From contig CAMODY010000068.1 of the NCBI GenBank assembly GCA_946611595.1, positions 1-9,063 of the forward strand: a stretch of 9,063 bases of DNA, in the 5' to 3' direction. Both the position numbers and the translations under genes were made by a program. Shown piece by piece: positions 1 through 4,909 of this stretch (positions within the stretch are counted from its first letter, which is position 1; the number at the start of each line of letters is the position of its first letter). The stretch comes from an uncultured Clostridia bacterium. Its GTDB lineage: Bacteria; Bacillota; Clostridia; Lachnospirales; Lachnospiraceae. Under the pieces are notes generated by a model. The model saw only the letters and a list, made by a program, of their open reading frames with translations. It was not told the origin of the DNA and made no database searches.

Positions 1-3
1 AAA

Positions 4-252
4 ATGGAGTTCAGAGAGGAAGTTATCCAGATTCTTATCGACAGAGCAGCAAAAATGTTTGGCCTTGATCCGTCCACATTAGGACCGGAGACAAGATTCA
101 AAGAGGATCTTCAGTGCAAATCTGCAAACATCGTTCAGTTCACAACTACACTTGAGGACGAGTATGATGTAGAAGTTCCTTACATGGAGTTCAACAGAAA
201 AGCTACTTTTGCTGATGCAGCAGATTACATTGCTGAACTTTGTGACGAATAA
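4..252 (+). CDS. Acyl carrier protein (atypical)
   Basis: An 82-residue acidic, helical protein of acyl carrier protein size. It would carry an acyl chain on a 4'-phosphopantetheine arm, in the cytoplasm, for fatty acid or related acyl chemistry. The family pattern is visible: helix I (about residues 3-17), a loop with GLDPSTLGPETRF, the EDL segment at 34-36, then a long helix II rich in acidic residues and a C-terminal helix ending in AADYIAEL. The expected attachment serine is S40, but it sits in CKSAN instead of the usual DSL(D) motif, so the Asp before and the Leu after the serine are both replaced. The start is 3 nt from the window edge, so its ribosome binding site and upstream neighbours cannot be seen. 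A strong terminator follows directly. ACP family is likely; which acyl pathway it serves is unknown. Confidence 0.82.
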   Translation: MEFREEVIQILIDRAAKMFGLDPSTLGPETRFKEDLQCKSANIVQFTTTLEDEYDVEVPYMEFNRKATFADAADYIAELCDE

Positions 253-267
253 AGAGTCAACTAAAAT
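240..267 (+). promoter_or_regulatory. Possible promoter for the pta-like gene
   Basis: TTGTGA (240-245), a 16-nt spacer, then TAAAAT (262-267) resembles a sigma-A promoter (4/6 and 5/6 matches). It overlaps the end of the ACP gene. The predicted start, near 274, falls inside the left arm of the ACP terminator, so its transcripts could not form the full hairpin. No other promoter fits in the 40 nt between that terminator and the next gene. Inference from consensus matching only. Confidence 0.35.
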
Positions 268-270
268 GCG

Positions 271-301
271 CCACTCCCGGTCCGCGGGAGTGGTCGTTTT
301 T
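271..301 (+). terminator. Rho-independent terminator after the ACP gene
   Basis: A perfect 9-bp stem, CCACTCCCG (271-279) with CGGGAGTGG (285-293), encloses a GTCCG loop and is followed by TCGTTTTT. It lies 18 nt after the ACP stop codon and should separate ACP transcription from the following gene. Confidence 0.85.
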
Positions 302-340
302 CGTTAAGGAAATGATTTTATTGATGGAGGAAAAGATTTT

Positions 341-1348
341 ATGGATTTAATGGAGCAAATCTACGCGAAAGCGAAAGAAAACCCACAGAAAGTAATCTTC
401 CCGGAAGCAACCGAAGAGAAGATCCTTCTTGCAGCTCTTGAAGCTCAGAACAACGGATACATCAAAGCTACTCTGATTGGTGATCCGGCCGCAATCAAGG
501 CTGCAGCTGATGAGTATGGTATCGATATCAGCTCAATGGAAATTTATGACAATACTGACGAAGCTAAGAATGAAGCTGCTTTCGAAAGATATATTGCAGA
601 ATATTCTGACATGCTGAGCATGAAGGCTCTTAAGAGAAAGAGCAGCAAAGACCCGATGTACACAGCTATGGTACTCGAGGCTATCGGCGATTATGACGTA
701 ACCTTTGCAGGTCTTTCCCATTCTACTGGTGATGTTATTCTTGCAGCTACAACTATCATCGGTCTTAAAGATGGCATTGATACTTCTTCCTCCATGGGTC
801 TTGGAATCATTCCGGGATTCGAAGGAAGCGAAGGAAAATACATCCTCTTCGGTGACAGTGCTGTTTGTGCAGATCCGACACCTTCAGAACGTGCTTCTAT
901 CGCAATCTCCGCATGCGAGACTGCAAAAGAACTTTTCGGTTGGGAGCCGAGATGCGCTATGCTTTCCTTCTCTACAGACGGAAGTATGGAACATCCGCTG
1001 GTTGACGAAGTTCGTGAGTCTGTTCGTATCGCAAACGAGCGTCGTCCTGACCTCGCTATCGATGGTGAGTTCCAGCTTGATGCAGCTATCGATCCGAAGG
1101 TTGCAGCAAAGAAAGTTGGAAGAGAATCCAAAGTTGCCGGCAAAGCAAATATTCTTATCTGGCCGGATATCAACGTTGGTAACATCGGCGTTAAACTGCT
1201 TCAGTTCTTCGCAGGCGCTGACGCTCCTGGCCCGCTGATGCAGGGATTCAAAAAGATTGCTGCTGACTGCTCCAGATCCGCACCGGTTTCTGAGCTTGTT
1301 GGTAACATCGTAATGTGCGCAGTTCGTGCTGCAAACGCTGAGAAATAA
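341..1348 (+). CDS. pta: Phosphate acetyl/acyltransferase (Pta family)
   Basis: A 335-residue protein of the Pta/Ptb family, which interconverts acyl-CoA plus phosphate with acyl-phosphate plus CoA. Acetyl-CoA to acetyl-phosphate is the commonest reaction and feeds ATP formation through acetate kinase. The length fits single-domain Pta. Visible family blocks are KVIFPEATEEKIL near residue 18, the AGLSHSTGDVILA loop near 123-135, a glycine-rich GLGIIPGFEGSEG region, and near the C-terminus DCSRSAPVSELVG, whose S311-R312 align with the Ser-Arg active-site pair of the usual NDLSRG motif. That motif is noticeably diverged here. The start is supported by GGAGG at 326-330, 10 nt upstream. The usual partner ackA does not follow; nadE does. 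A terminator lies between this gene and the upstream ACP gene. The family call is firm, but acetyl rather than another short acyl group is inferred. Confidence 0.85.
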   Translation: MDLMEQIYAKAKENPQKVIFPEATEEKILLAALEAQNNGYIKATLIGDPAAIKAAADEYGIDISSMEIYDNTDEAKNEAAFERYIAEYSDMLSMKALKRKSSKDPMYTAMVLEAIGDYDVTFAGLSHSTGDVILAATTIIGLKDGIDTSSSMGLGIIPGFEGSEGKYILFGDSAVCADPTPSERASIAISACETAKELFGWEPRCAMLSFSTDGSMEHPLVDEVRESVRIANERRPDLAIDGEFQLDAAIDPKVAAKKVGRESKVAGKANILIWPDINVGNIGVKLLQFFAGADAPGPLMQGFKKIAADCSRSAPVSELVGNIVMCAVRAANAEK

Positions 1349-1380
1349 TTTGCGGACGCATAGTTTAATCAAGTGAATCA

Positions 1381-1398
1381 CACTTCCTTCGGGAAGTG
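1381..1398 (+). other. UUCG-capped hairpin in the pta 3' region
   Basis: CACTTCC (1381-1387) and GGAAGTG (1392-1398) form a perfect 7-bp stem closed by a TTCG tetraloop, a very stable RNA fold. There is no T-tract after it, so it is more likely a 3'-end stabilising or pausing hairpin than a terminator by itself. Confidence 0.55.
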
Positions 1399-1416
1399 AA
1401 GTTCAAGCTAGAGTTT

Positions 1417-1445
1417 GAAGAGGGTCGGTTTCCGGCCCTCTTCTT
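1417..1445 (+). terminator. Likely terminator after pta, with a short T-tail
   Basis: A 12-bp stem with one T-G wobble, GAAGAGGGTCGG (1417-1428) with CCGGCCCTCTTC (1432-1443), is capped by a 3-nt loop. Only TT follows before the sequence turns into the REP-like repeat at 1447, so the T-tract is poor. It is probably still the pta transcript end. Confidence 0.6.
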
Positions 1446-1446
1446 G

Positions 1447-1500
1447 GTGACAGGGATGTGTGACAGGGGGACGGTTCTTTTGTCACGCTTCCCTTGTCAC
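1447..1500. repeat. REP-like nested inverted repeat
   Basis: A 54-nt element with two nested arms. The outer arm GTGACAGGGA (1447-1456) pairs with TCCC-T-TGTCAC (1490-1500), with one bulged T. The inner arm GTGACA (1460-1465) pairs with TGTCAC (1481-1486). The 15-nt loop contains GGGGGACGGTTC. This GTGACAGGGGGACGG...TGTCAC signature is, from memory, a recurrent intergenic repeat in Clostridia and other Firmicutes, resembling REP sequences mobilised by IS200-like Y1 (RAYT) transposases. No transposase is in this window. It sits exactly between the pta terminator and the nadE leader. The structure is seen directly; family membership is recalled and not checked. Confidence 0.7.
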
Positions 1501-1522
1501 GTTTTGGGGCTTGGTGTAAGAT
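1494..1522 (+). promoter_or_regulatory. Putative nadE promoter using the repeat arm
   Basis: TTGTCA (1494-1499), a 17-nt spacer, then TAAGAT (1517-1522) matches the sigma-A consensus at 5/6 and 4/6. The predicted start is near 1529, leaving a leader of about 34 nt before nadE. The -35 box is part of the right arm of the REP-like repeat. Confidence 0.5.
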
Positions 1523-1562
1523 AAAGAAAGCGAAGGGGCAAGTTGTTGTCAGGAGGAATAAA

Positions 1563-2294
1563 ATGAGAAATTATCAGGAAGAGTTTGACAAGAGAGTTGC
1601 ATGGATTAAAAATCTGGTGGAAAGCGCCGGATGCAAAGGCGTTATCTATGGTAATTCTGGCGGTAAGGACAGCGCATTAGTCGGCATCCTTTGCAAGGCT
1701 GCGTGCGAAGATACTGTTGGAATCATCATGCCTTGCGCGTCGAAAAGAAACTATGAAGAGGATATGAAAGACGGAATCGATGTTGCAAAGCAGTTTAAGA
1801 TCGAATATCGCGTCGTTGATCTGACAGCAACAAGGGAAGCTCTTCTTGCTGCGGCAAAAGAAGCCTGTGATAATCTCACGGATCCGGCAATTTCCAATAT
1901 TGCACCTCGTCTTCGTATGACGACGCTCTATGCAATCGGTCAGAGCGAAGGCAGATTAGTTGCAGGAACCGGAAATGCGGATGAGCTTTATGTCGGCTAT
2001 TACACCAAGTATGGCGACGGCGGAGTAGACTTTAACCCGATCGGAGATTTAAACGTGTCCGAAGTTTATGAATTCTTAGCATGGCTTGATGCTCCGGAAA
2101 ATATCCGCACAAAAGCACCGTCTGCAGGCCTTTTTGATGGACAGACAGATGAGGGCGAGATGGGTATCAAGTACGATGAGATCGATGAGTTCTTAACCAC
2201 AGGAAAGACGAATCCTGAGGCGCAGGCAAAGATCGAGCGTATGCATGCAAGAAGCGAGCATAAGCGCATCGGCACAAGATTTTATCCGAACTAA
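1563..2294 (+). CDS. nadE: NH3-dependent NAD+ synthetase
   Basis: A 243-residue cytoplasmic enzyme that adenylates nicotinic acid adenine dinucleotide with ATP and amidates it to NAD+, the last step of NAD synthesis. The ATP-pyrophosphatase P-loop SGGKDS is at residues 32-37. GTGNADELYVGYYTKYGDGG and the following NPIGDL form the characteristic NaAD/ammonia-site block, and KAPSAGLFDGQTDEGEMG is the C-terminal signature. There is no N-terminal nitrilase (glutaminase) domain, so free ammonia is the expected nitrogen donor. The start at 1563 is set by AGGAGG at 1551-1556 with 6 nt spacing. An in-frame TTG at 1494 would add 23 residues encoded by repeat DNA and is unlikely to be used. The gene appears to be monocistronic, with its own promoter and a strong terminator 30 nt after the stop codon. 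Confidence 0.95.
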   Translation: MRNYQEEFDKRVAWIKNLVESAGCKGVIYGNSGGKDSALVGILCKAACEDTVGIIMPCASKRNYEEDMKDGIDVAKQFKIEYRVVDLTATREALLAAAKEACDNLTDPAISNIAPRLRMTTLYAIGQSEGRLVAGTGNADELYVGYYTKYGDGGVDFNPIGDLNVSEVYEFLAWLDAPENIRTKAPSAGLFDGQTDEGEMGIKYDEIDEFLTTGKTNPEAQAKIERMHARSEHKRIGTRFYPN

Positions 2295-2324
2295 ATAGAG
2301 CAATCAAAAACAATATACTACAAG

Positions 2325-2355
2325 AAAAAGGTCAGGAGATTCTCCTGACCTTTTT
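2325..2355. terminator. Bidirectional terminator between nadE and tRNA-Met
   Basis: A perfect 14-bp inverted repeat, AAAAAGGTCAGGAG (2325-2338) with CTCCTGACCTTTTT (2342-2355), has a 3-nt loop. The A-run on one side and T-run on the other give a U-tract in both directions. It can end nadE on the plus strand and the tRNA transcript on the minus strand, where it starts 2 nt past the tRNA-Met 3' end. Confidence 0.93.
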
Positions 2356-2357
2356 AG

Positions 2358-2431
2358 TAGCGGGAACTGGATTTGAACCAGCGACACTTCGGGTATGAAC
2401 CGAATGCTCTAGCCAACTGAGCTATCCCGCC
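2358..2431 (-). tRNA. tRNA-Met(CAU), elongator type
   Basis: A 74-nt cloverleaf on the minus strand. The acceptor stem GGCGGGA/TCCCGCT has a G1-U72 wobble and discriminator A. The D arm is GCTC...GAGC, the anticodon stem is TTCGG/CCGAA around loop TTCATAC, and the T arm is GCTGG-TTCAAAT-CCAGT. The anticodon CAT is at 2395-2397. It lacks the C1-A72 mismatch of initiators and closely resembles the remembered Bacillus elongator tRNA-Met, which also has a G1-U72 end. tRNA-Ile2 (CAU read as lysidine-AU) is less likely from the acceptor sequence. The 3' CCA is not encoded. Confidence 0.95.
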
Positions 2432-2463
2432 ATAGTAAATATAAAGTTTTGAGTCTAAACTCA

Positions 2464-2536
2464 TGGGGCCTACAGGGCTCGAACCTGTGACCCCCTGCTT
2501 GTAAGGCAGGTGCTCTCCCAGCTGAGCTAAGACCCC
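2464..2536 (-). tRNA. tRNA-Val(UAC)
   Basis: A 73-nt cloverleaf on the minus strand. The acceptor stem GGGGTCT/AGGCCCC has one T-G pair and discriminator A. The D arm is GCTC...GAGC, the anticodon stem is CCTGC/GCAGG with loop CTTACAA (anticodon TAC, at 2501-2503), and the T arm is ACAGG-TTCGAGC-CCTGT. The 3' CCA is not encoded. It lies 32 nt upstream of tRNA-Met and is probably co-transcribed with it. Confidence 0.96.
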
Positions 2537-2584
2537 GGGTCACTTATCAAGCCAAAGTAGCAGGCTCTCAAGTCGTGCTTGGCT

Positions 2585-2612
2585 ATTATAACACATTCGA
2601 AAATGATTTCAA
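2585..2612 (-). promoter_or_regulatory. Promoter for the tRNA-Val/tRNA-Met unit
   Basis: On the minus strand TTGAAA (2612-2607), a 16-nt spacer, then TATAAT (2590-2585) is a near-consensus sigma-A promoter. The predicted start, near 2578, leaves about 40 nt of leader to be trimmed before tRNA-Val. The leader begins within a 6-bp inverted repeat, AGCCAA (2550-2555) and TTGGCT (2579-2584). Confidence 0.75.
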
Positions 2613-2619
2613 CACTTAT

Positions 2620-2647
2620 TTTCAGTTTTTCTGAAGATAAACTGAAA
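2620..2647 (-). repeat. Inverted repeat at the hydrolase 3' end
   Basis: TTTCAGTTT (2620-2628) and AAACTGAAA (2639-2647) form a perfect 9-bp inverted repeat with a 10-nt loop, overlapping the last codons and stop of the minus-strand hydrolase. It has no clear T-tract, so it is a weak terminator candidate. Read-through into the tRNA unit is possible. Confidence 0.4.
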
Positions 2648-3542
2648 TAGCGTTTAGGGCTTTAGGATCTGCCGGCAGCTCCCCATGCGCAGCTGCATCA
2701 AGTGTTACAAACTCTGCATCCTCCGTGAAGTGTTCTGATAGAGCCAATGAGTAGCGATAGGGAATCCGCTCATCTGCCTTTGATGCCAGGATCAAAGGTT
2801 TGCACTTTACTTTTTCTGCATAATCTTTTGTGTCCATCTGGAAAGAGATCAGAAGTTTCATCGGTCCATAAAAGACCGGAGTGACGCTGTTGTAAAGATC
2901 ATAGATCGTCTCATATGGTGCAAGCAGGATGAGTCCTGATACATCATAGCTGGAAGCAGCATATGCAGCAGGACCGCAGCCGAAAGAATATCCCATCACA
3001 TAAATGTTTCGAACATTGCCACGCGTTTTAAAATAGTTGTATGCCAGAGTAGCAGATTCACGAATCGCTTCATCCGTTGCCTTTCCGCCGGACGTTCCAA
3101 AACCCGGATAATCAATGACTGCAATATCGTATCCGTTAAAGTAGTCACTTTCTGTCATCTGGTTTAAAAACCTGAGGGCGGCTGTAGAAGAGTCTTCATC
3201 ATAGCCACCGAAATAGAGCAGGAGATCGGCCTCTCCGGAATAGCTGTTGTTCATCTGATGCAGCCGCCAGCCATAGAGATTTCCGCCAGGCGCTTCTATC
3301 TTGATATCTTCAACCATGGGCATATTCATGGGCTGCTTTTCCGCATAGAGTTCTTCAAGTTCTATCAGCGTCAGCTCTTTAGCGGCTTCTTCGTTATAAT
3401 TCGGTCGCACGATCACAAGCGGTGTCACGACATAGGTGACCACGCAATAAAGGATCAAGACTCCGATGATGATCAGAGGGATCAGCCATTTCTTCCTGCG
3501 TTTAGTGTTTTGCTTGCTTTCCTGCATGAGCCTATTATACAT
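2622..3542 (-). CDS. Membrane-anchored alpha/beta hydrolase
   Basis: A 306-residue serine hydrolase of the alpha/beta fold; the substrate is unknown. After a short basic stretch (KRRKK, 14-18) comes one hydrophobic segment at about 19-45, so the catalytic domain is probably anchored at, and outside, the membrane. The nucleophile elbow GYSFG places the Ser at 186, D257 in SKADERIP is the likely acid, and H286 in AAHGELP completes the triad. YFGGYDED near 110 and DYPGFGTSGG near 145 resemble the oxyanion region and strand-turn of lipase/esterase-like members. The start is uncertain: ATG at 3542, or ATG at 3527 (301 residues) with only a weak AGG before it. A TATAAT lies at 3534-3539 between the two, which would make the shorter form leaderless if it is a real -10 box. 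The gene reads towards the tRNAs, divergently from ispF. Confidence 0.85.
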   Translation of the reverse strand: MYNRLMQESKQNTKRRKKWLIPLIIIGVLILYCVVTYVVTPLVIVRPNYNEEAAKELTLIELEELYAEKQPMNMPMVEDIKIEAPGGNLYGWRLHQMNNSYSGEADLLLYFGGYDEDSSTAALRFLNQMTESDYFNGYDIAVIDYPGFGTSGGKATDEAIRESATLAYNYFKTRGNVRNIYVMGYSFGCGPAAYAASSYDVSGLILLAPYETIYDLYNSVTPVFYGPMKLLISFQMDTKDYAEKVKCKPLILASKADERIPYRYSLALSEHFTEDAEFVTLDAAAHGELPADPKALNAISVYLQKN

Positions 3543-3583
3543 AAAAATGCATCGTACAGGACTGCAATTCTTTCACTTTCGTG

Positions 3584-3589
3584 TATAAT
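3584..3589 (+). promoter_or_regulatory. Candidate -10 box for ispF
   Basis: A perfect TATAAT, preceded directly by TG, lies 44 nt upstream of the ispF start. The -35 region at the right distance (around 3561-3566, ACTGCA) is poor, so this call rests on the -10 box alone. It lies in the divergent intergenic region shared with the hydrolase. Confidence 0.45.
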
Positions 3590-3605
3590 AAGACAAACGG
3601 TATCA

Positions 3606-3621
3606 CGCCAAATAAATGGCG
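3606..3621 (+). other. Small hairpin next to the ispF ribosome binding site
   Basis: CGCCA (3606-3610) and TGGCG (3617-3621) form a perfect 5-bp stem with a 6-nt loop, ending 2 nt before the AGGAG of ispF. It may affect ribosome access, but it is short enough to be chance. Confidence 0.3.
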
Positions 3622-3633
3622 AAAGGAGAAGTT

Positions 3634-4101
3634 ATGAGAATTGGTCAGGGCTATGATGTACATAGATTAACAGAAGGCAGAAAGCTGATCATCGGTGGAG
3701 TGGAGATTCCGCATGAGAAGGGGCTGGACGGTCATTCCGATGCAGATGTTTTAATTCACGCCATCATGGATGCGCTTTTAGGTGCAGCTGCACTTGGAGA
3801 TATCGGTGTCCTGTTTCCGGATACGGACGATGCCTACAAAGGAGCGGACAGCATGGAACTTTTAGCTGAGGTGCGTGAGGCCATACTTGAAGAAGGCTAT
3901 GCAATCTCGAATATCGATGCGACGATCATAGCGCAGGCTCCGAAGATGAGACCTTATATCGATCAGATGAGAGAAAACATCGCCAAGGTCTTAAACATTG
4001 GGCAGAATCAGGTGAATATCAAAGCAACGACAGAAGAAAAGCTTGGTTTTACCGGAAGAAAAGAGGGGATTTCTGCCATTGCGGTCAGTTTGCTGGAATA
4101 A
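3634..4101 (+). CDS. ispF: 2-C-methyl-D-erythritol 2,4-cyclodiphosphate synthase
   Basis: A 155-residue cytoplasmic enzyme of the MEP (non-mevalonate) isoprenoid pathway. It converts CDP-methylerythritol 2-phosphate to the cyclic diphosphate with release of CMP. The opening GQGYDVHRL carries the metal ligands D8 and H10, and H42 in SDADVLIHA is the third. GDIGVLFPDTD and the C-terminal EEKLGFTGRKEGI are family signatures. Length matches the usual trimeric enzyme. The start at 3634 is chosen for its AGGAG at 3624-3628 and because the protein then begins at the conserved MRIGQGYDVH. The in-frame ATG at 3616 lies inside a hairpin with no ribosome binding site. ispD is not adjacent. ispF leads a same-strand run into cysE, 72 nt downstream, with no terminator seen between them. 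Confidence 0.97.
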   Translation: MRIGQGYDVHRLTEGRKLIIGGVEIPHEKGLDGHSDADVLIHAIMDALLGAAALGDIGVLFPDTDDAYKGADSMELLAEVREAILEEGYAISNIDATIIAQAPKMRPYIDQMRENIAKVLNIGQNQVNIKATTEEKLGFTGRKEGISAIAVSLLE

Positions 4102-4135
4102 CTACTGAAATACTATGTTTTTAGCCTGCTATCTC

Positions 4136-4164
4136 TTGAACATTAGGCGCGTTTTTGCTACACT
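4136..4164 (+). promoter_or_regulatory. Putative cysE promoter
   Basis: TTGAAC (4136-4141), a 17-nt spacer, then TACACT (4159-4164) matches the sigma-A consensus at 5/6 and 4/6. The predicted start is near 4171, only about 3 nt before the cysE ATG, which would make the message nearly leaderless. Consistent with this, no ribosome binding site is visible before that ATG. Confidence 0.45.
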
Positions 4165-4173
4165 TTAGCGAGT

Positions 4174-4830
4174 ATGAAATTCTTAGACTATTATAAAGAA
4201 GAATCTGAAGTCATCATGGACCGCGACCCTGCGATCAAAAACCGCAGGGAGGTTTTTTTATACCCAAGTTTCTGGGCCGTTTATAAGTACCGGAAAGCGC
4301 ACAAACTGTACAAGGAAGGTAAGTTTTATCGCGCCAGAAAAATCTCTCAGCGAGCAGCGAGAAAAACCGGAATTGAGATTCATCCGGGTGCTGAGATCGG
4401 GAAGGGATTTTTCATTGATCATGGCCATGGTGTTGTGATCGGGGAAACCACGGTGATCGGCGATAACGTGACCTTGTATCAGGGGGTAACGCTTGGCGGT
4501 ACCGGTAAGGAAAAAGGAAAACGTCATCCGACCTTAAAAGACGGCGTTATGGTGAGCGTTGGTGCGAAGGTGCTCGGTAATATCGTGATCGGAGAAAACT
4601 CTAAGATCGGTGCTGGTTCAGTTGTACTGGATGATGTACCGCCTTGCTCAACGGTTGTGGGTATTCCTGGCCGCGTTGTACGCAGTGAGACGGTTGAAGT
4701 TCCGCCAAGACAGGAACTCGACCAGGTACATCTGCCTGACCCTGTAAAGAACGATATCATTGCTCTTCAGGAAGGTTATGCAGAACTTTCTGCAAAGCTG
4801 GATGAACTTTTGAAAAAAGAGCGATGTTGA
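4174..4830 (+). CDS. cysE: Serine O-acetyltransferase
   Basis: A 218-residue cytoplasmic enzyme that makes O-acetylserine from serine and acetyl-CoA, the committed step to cysteine. It is the short Gram-positive form, with a reduced N-terminal helical region (RDPA motif at 17-20). The left-handed beta-helix of hexapeptide repeats starts near 66 (GIEIHPGAEIG). The catalytic Asp-His pair is D82-H83 in IDHGHG, the second His is H118 in GKRHP, and GVTLGGTGK is the acetyl-CoA/serine loop. The start at 4174 has no ribosome binding site; ATG at 4216 (residue 15) is an alternative but would remove part of the conserved N-terminal helix. A terminator-like hairpin lies at codons 18-26. Next to cysS, it joins cysteine supply with cysteine charging, an arrangement common in Firmicutes. 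No T-box leader is seen. Confidence 0.95.
   Translation: MKFLDYYKEESEVIMDRDPAIKNRREVFLYPSFWAVYKYRKAHKLYKEGKFYRARKISQRAARKTGIEIHPGAEIGKGFFIDHGHGVVIGETTVIGDNVTLYQGVTLGGTGKEKGKRHPTLKDGVMVSVGAKVLGNIVIGENSKIGAGSVVLDDVPPCSTVVGIPGRVVRSETVEVPPRQELDQVHLPDPVKNDIIALQEGYAELSAKLDELLKKERC
4227..4259 (+). terminator. Terminator-like hairpin inside cysE
   Basis: CCCTGCG (4227-4233) and CGCAGGG (4243-4249) form a perfect 7-bp stem with a 9-nt loop. AGG and seven Ts (4253-4259) follow. By shape this is an intrinsic terminator, but it lies within codons 18-29 of cysE. It could be a translation-coupled attenuator or pause site, or a by-product of coding sequence. Confidence 0.35.
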
Positions 4831-4909
4831 CGCTGAAGATTATTTCGGCAGCTTTAGATAAATAGAGCCGGCACATCAGGATGCGGCATGAAAGAATAGA
4901 GGATAAAAC

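Noticed and set aside
691..1185. Long open frames opposite and alongside pta
   Set aside because: They lie wholly inside a clear phosphotransacetylase gene, resemble no family and have no ribosome binding sites; they are frame shadows.
1494..1562. Upstream TTG start that would extend nadE by 23 residues
   Set aside because: It begins inside the REP-like repeat, has no ribosome binding site, and overlaps the predicted promoter. ATG at 1563 has AGGAGG at ideal spacing and begins at the normal NadE N-terminus.
2358..2431. tRNA with CAU anticodon as initiator tRNA or tRNA-Ile2
   Set aside because: It has a G1-U72 end instead of the initiator C1-A72 mismatch, and its acceptor and arms look like elongator tRNA-Met.
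3616..3633. Upstream ATG for ispF
   Set aside because: It lies within a small hairpin without a ribosome binding site. ATG at 3634 follows AGGAG and starts at the conserved MRIGQGYDVH.
3258..3656. Open frame crossing the divergent region between the hydrolase and ispF
   Set aside because: It overlaps the hydrolase on the opposite strand and the ispF start; its translation shows no recognisable features.
4102..4173. T-box or other cysteine riboswitch ahead of cysE (and ahead of cysS, 4831-4909)
   Set aside because: Both gaps are under 80 nt and contain neither a T-box consensus (AGGGTGGNACCGCG) nor a specifier-stem arrangement.
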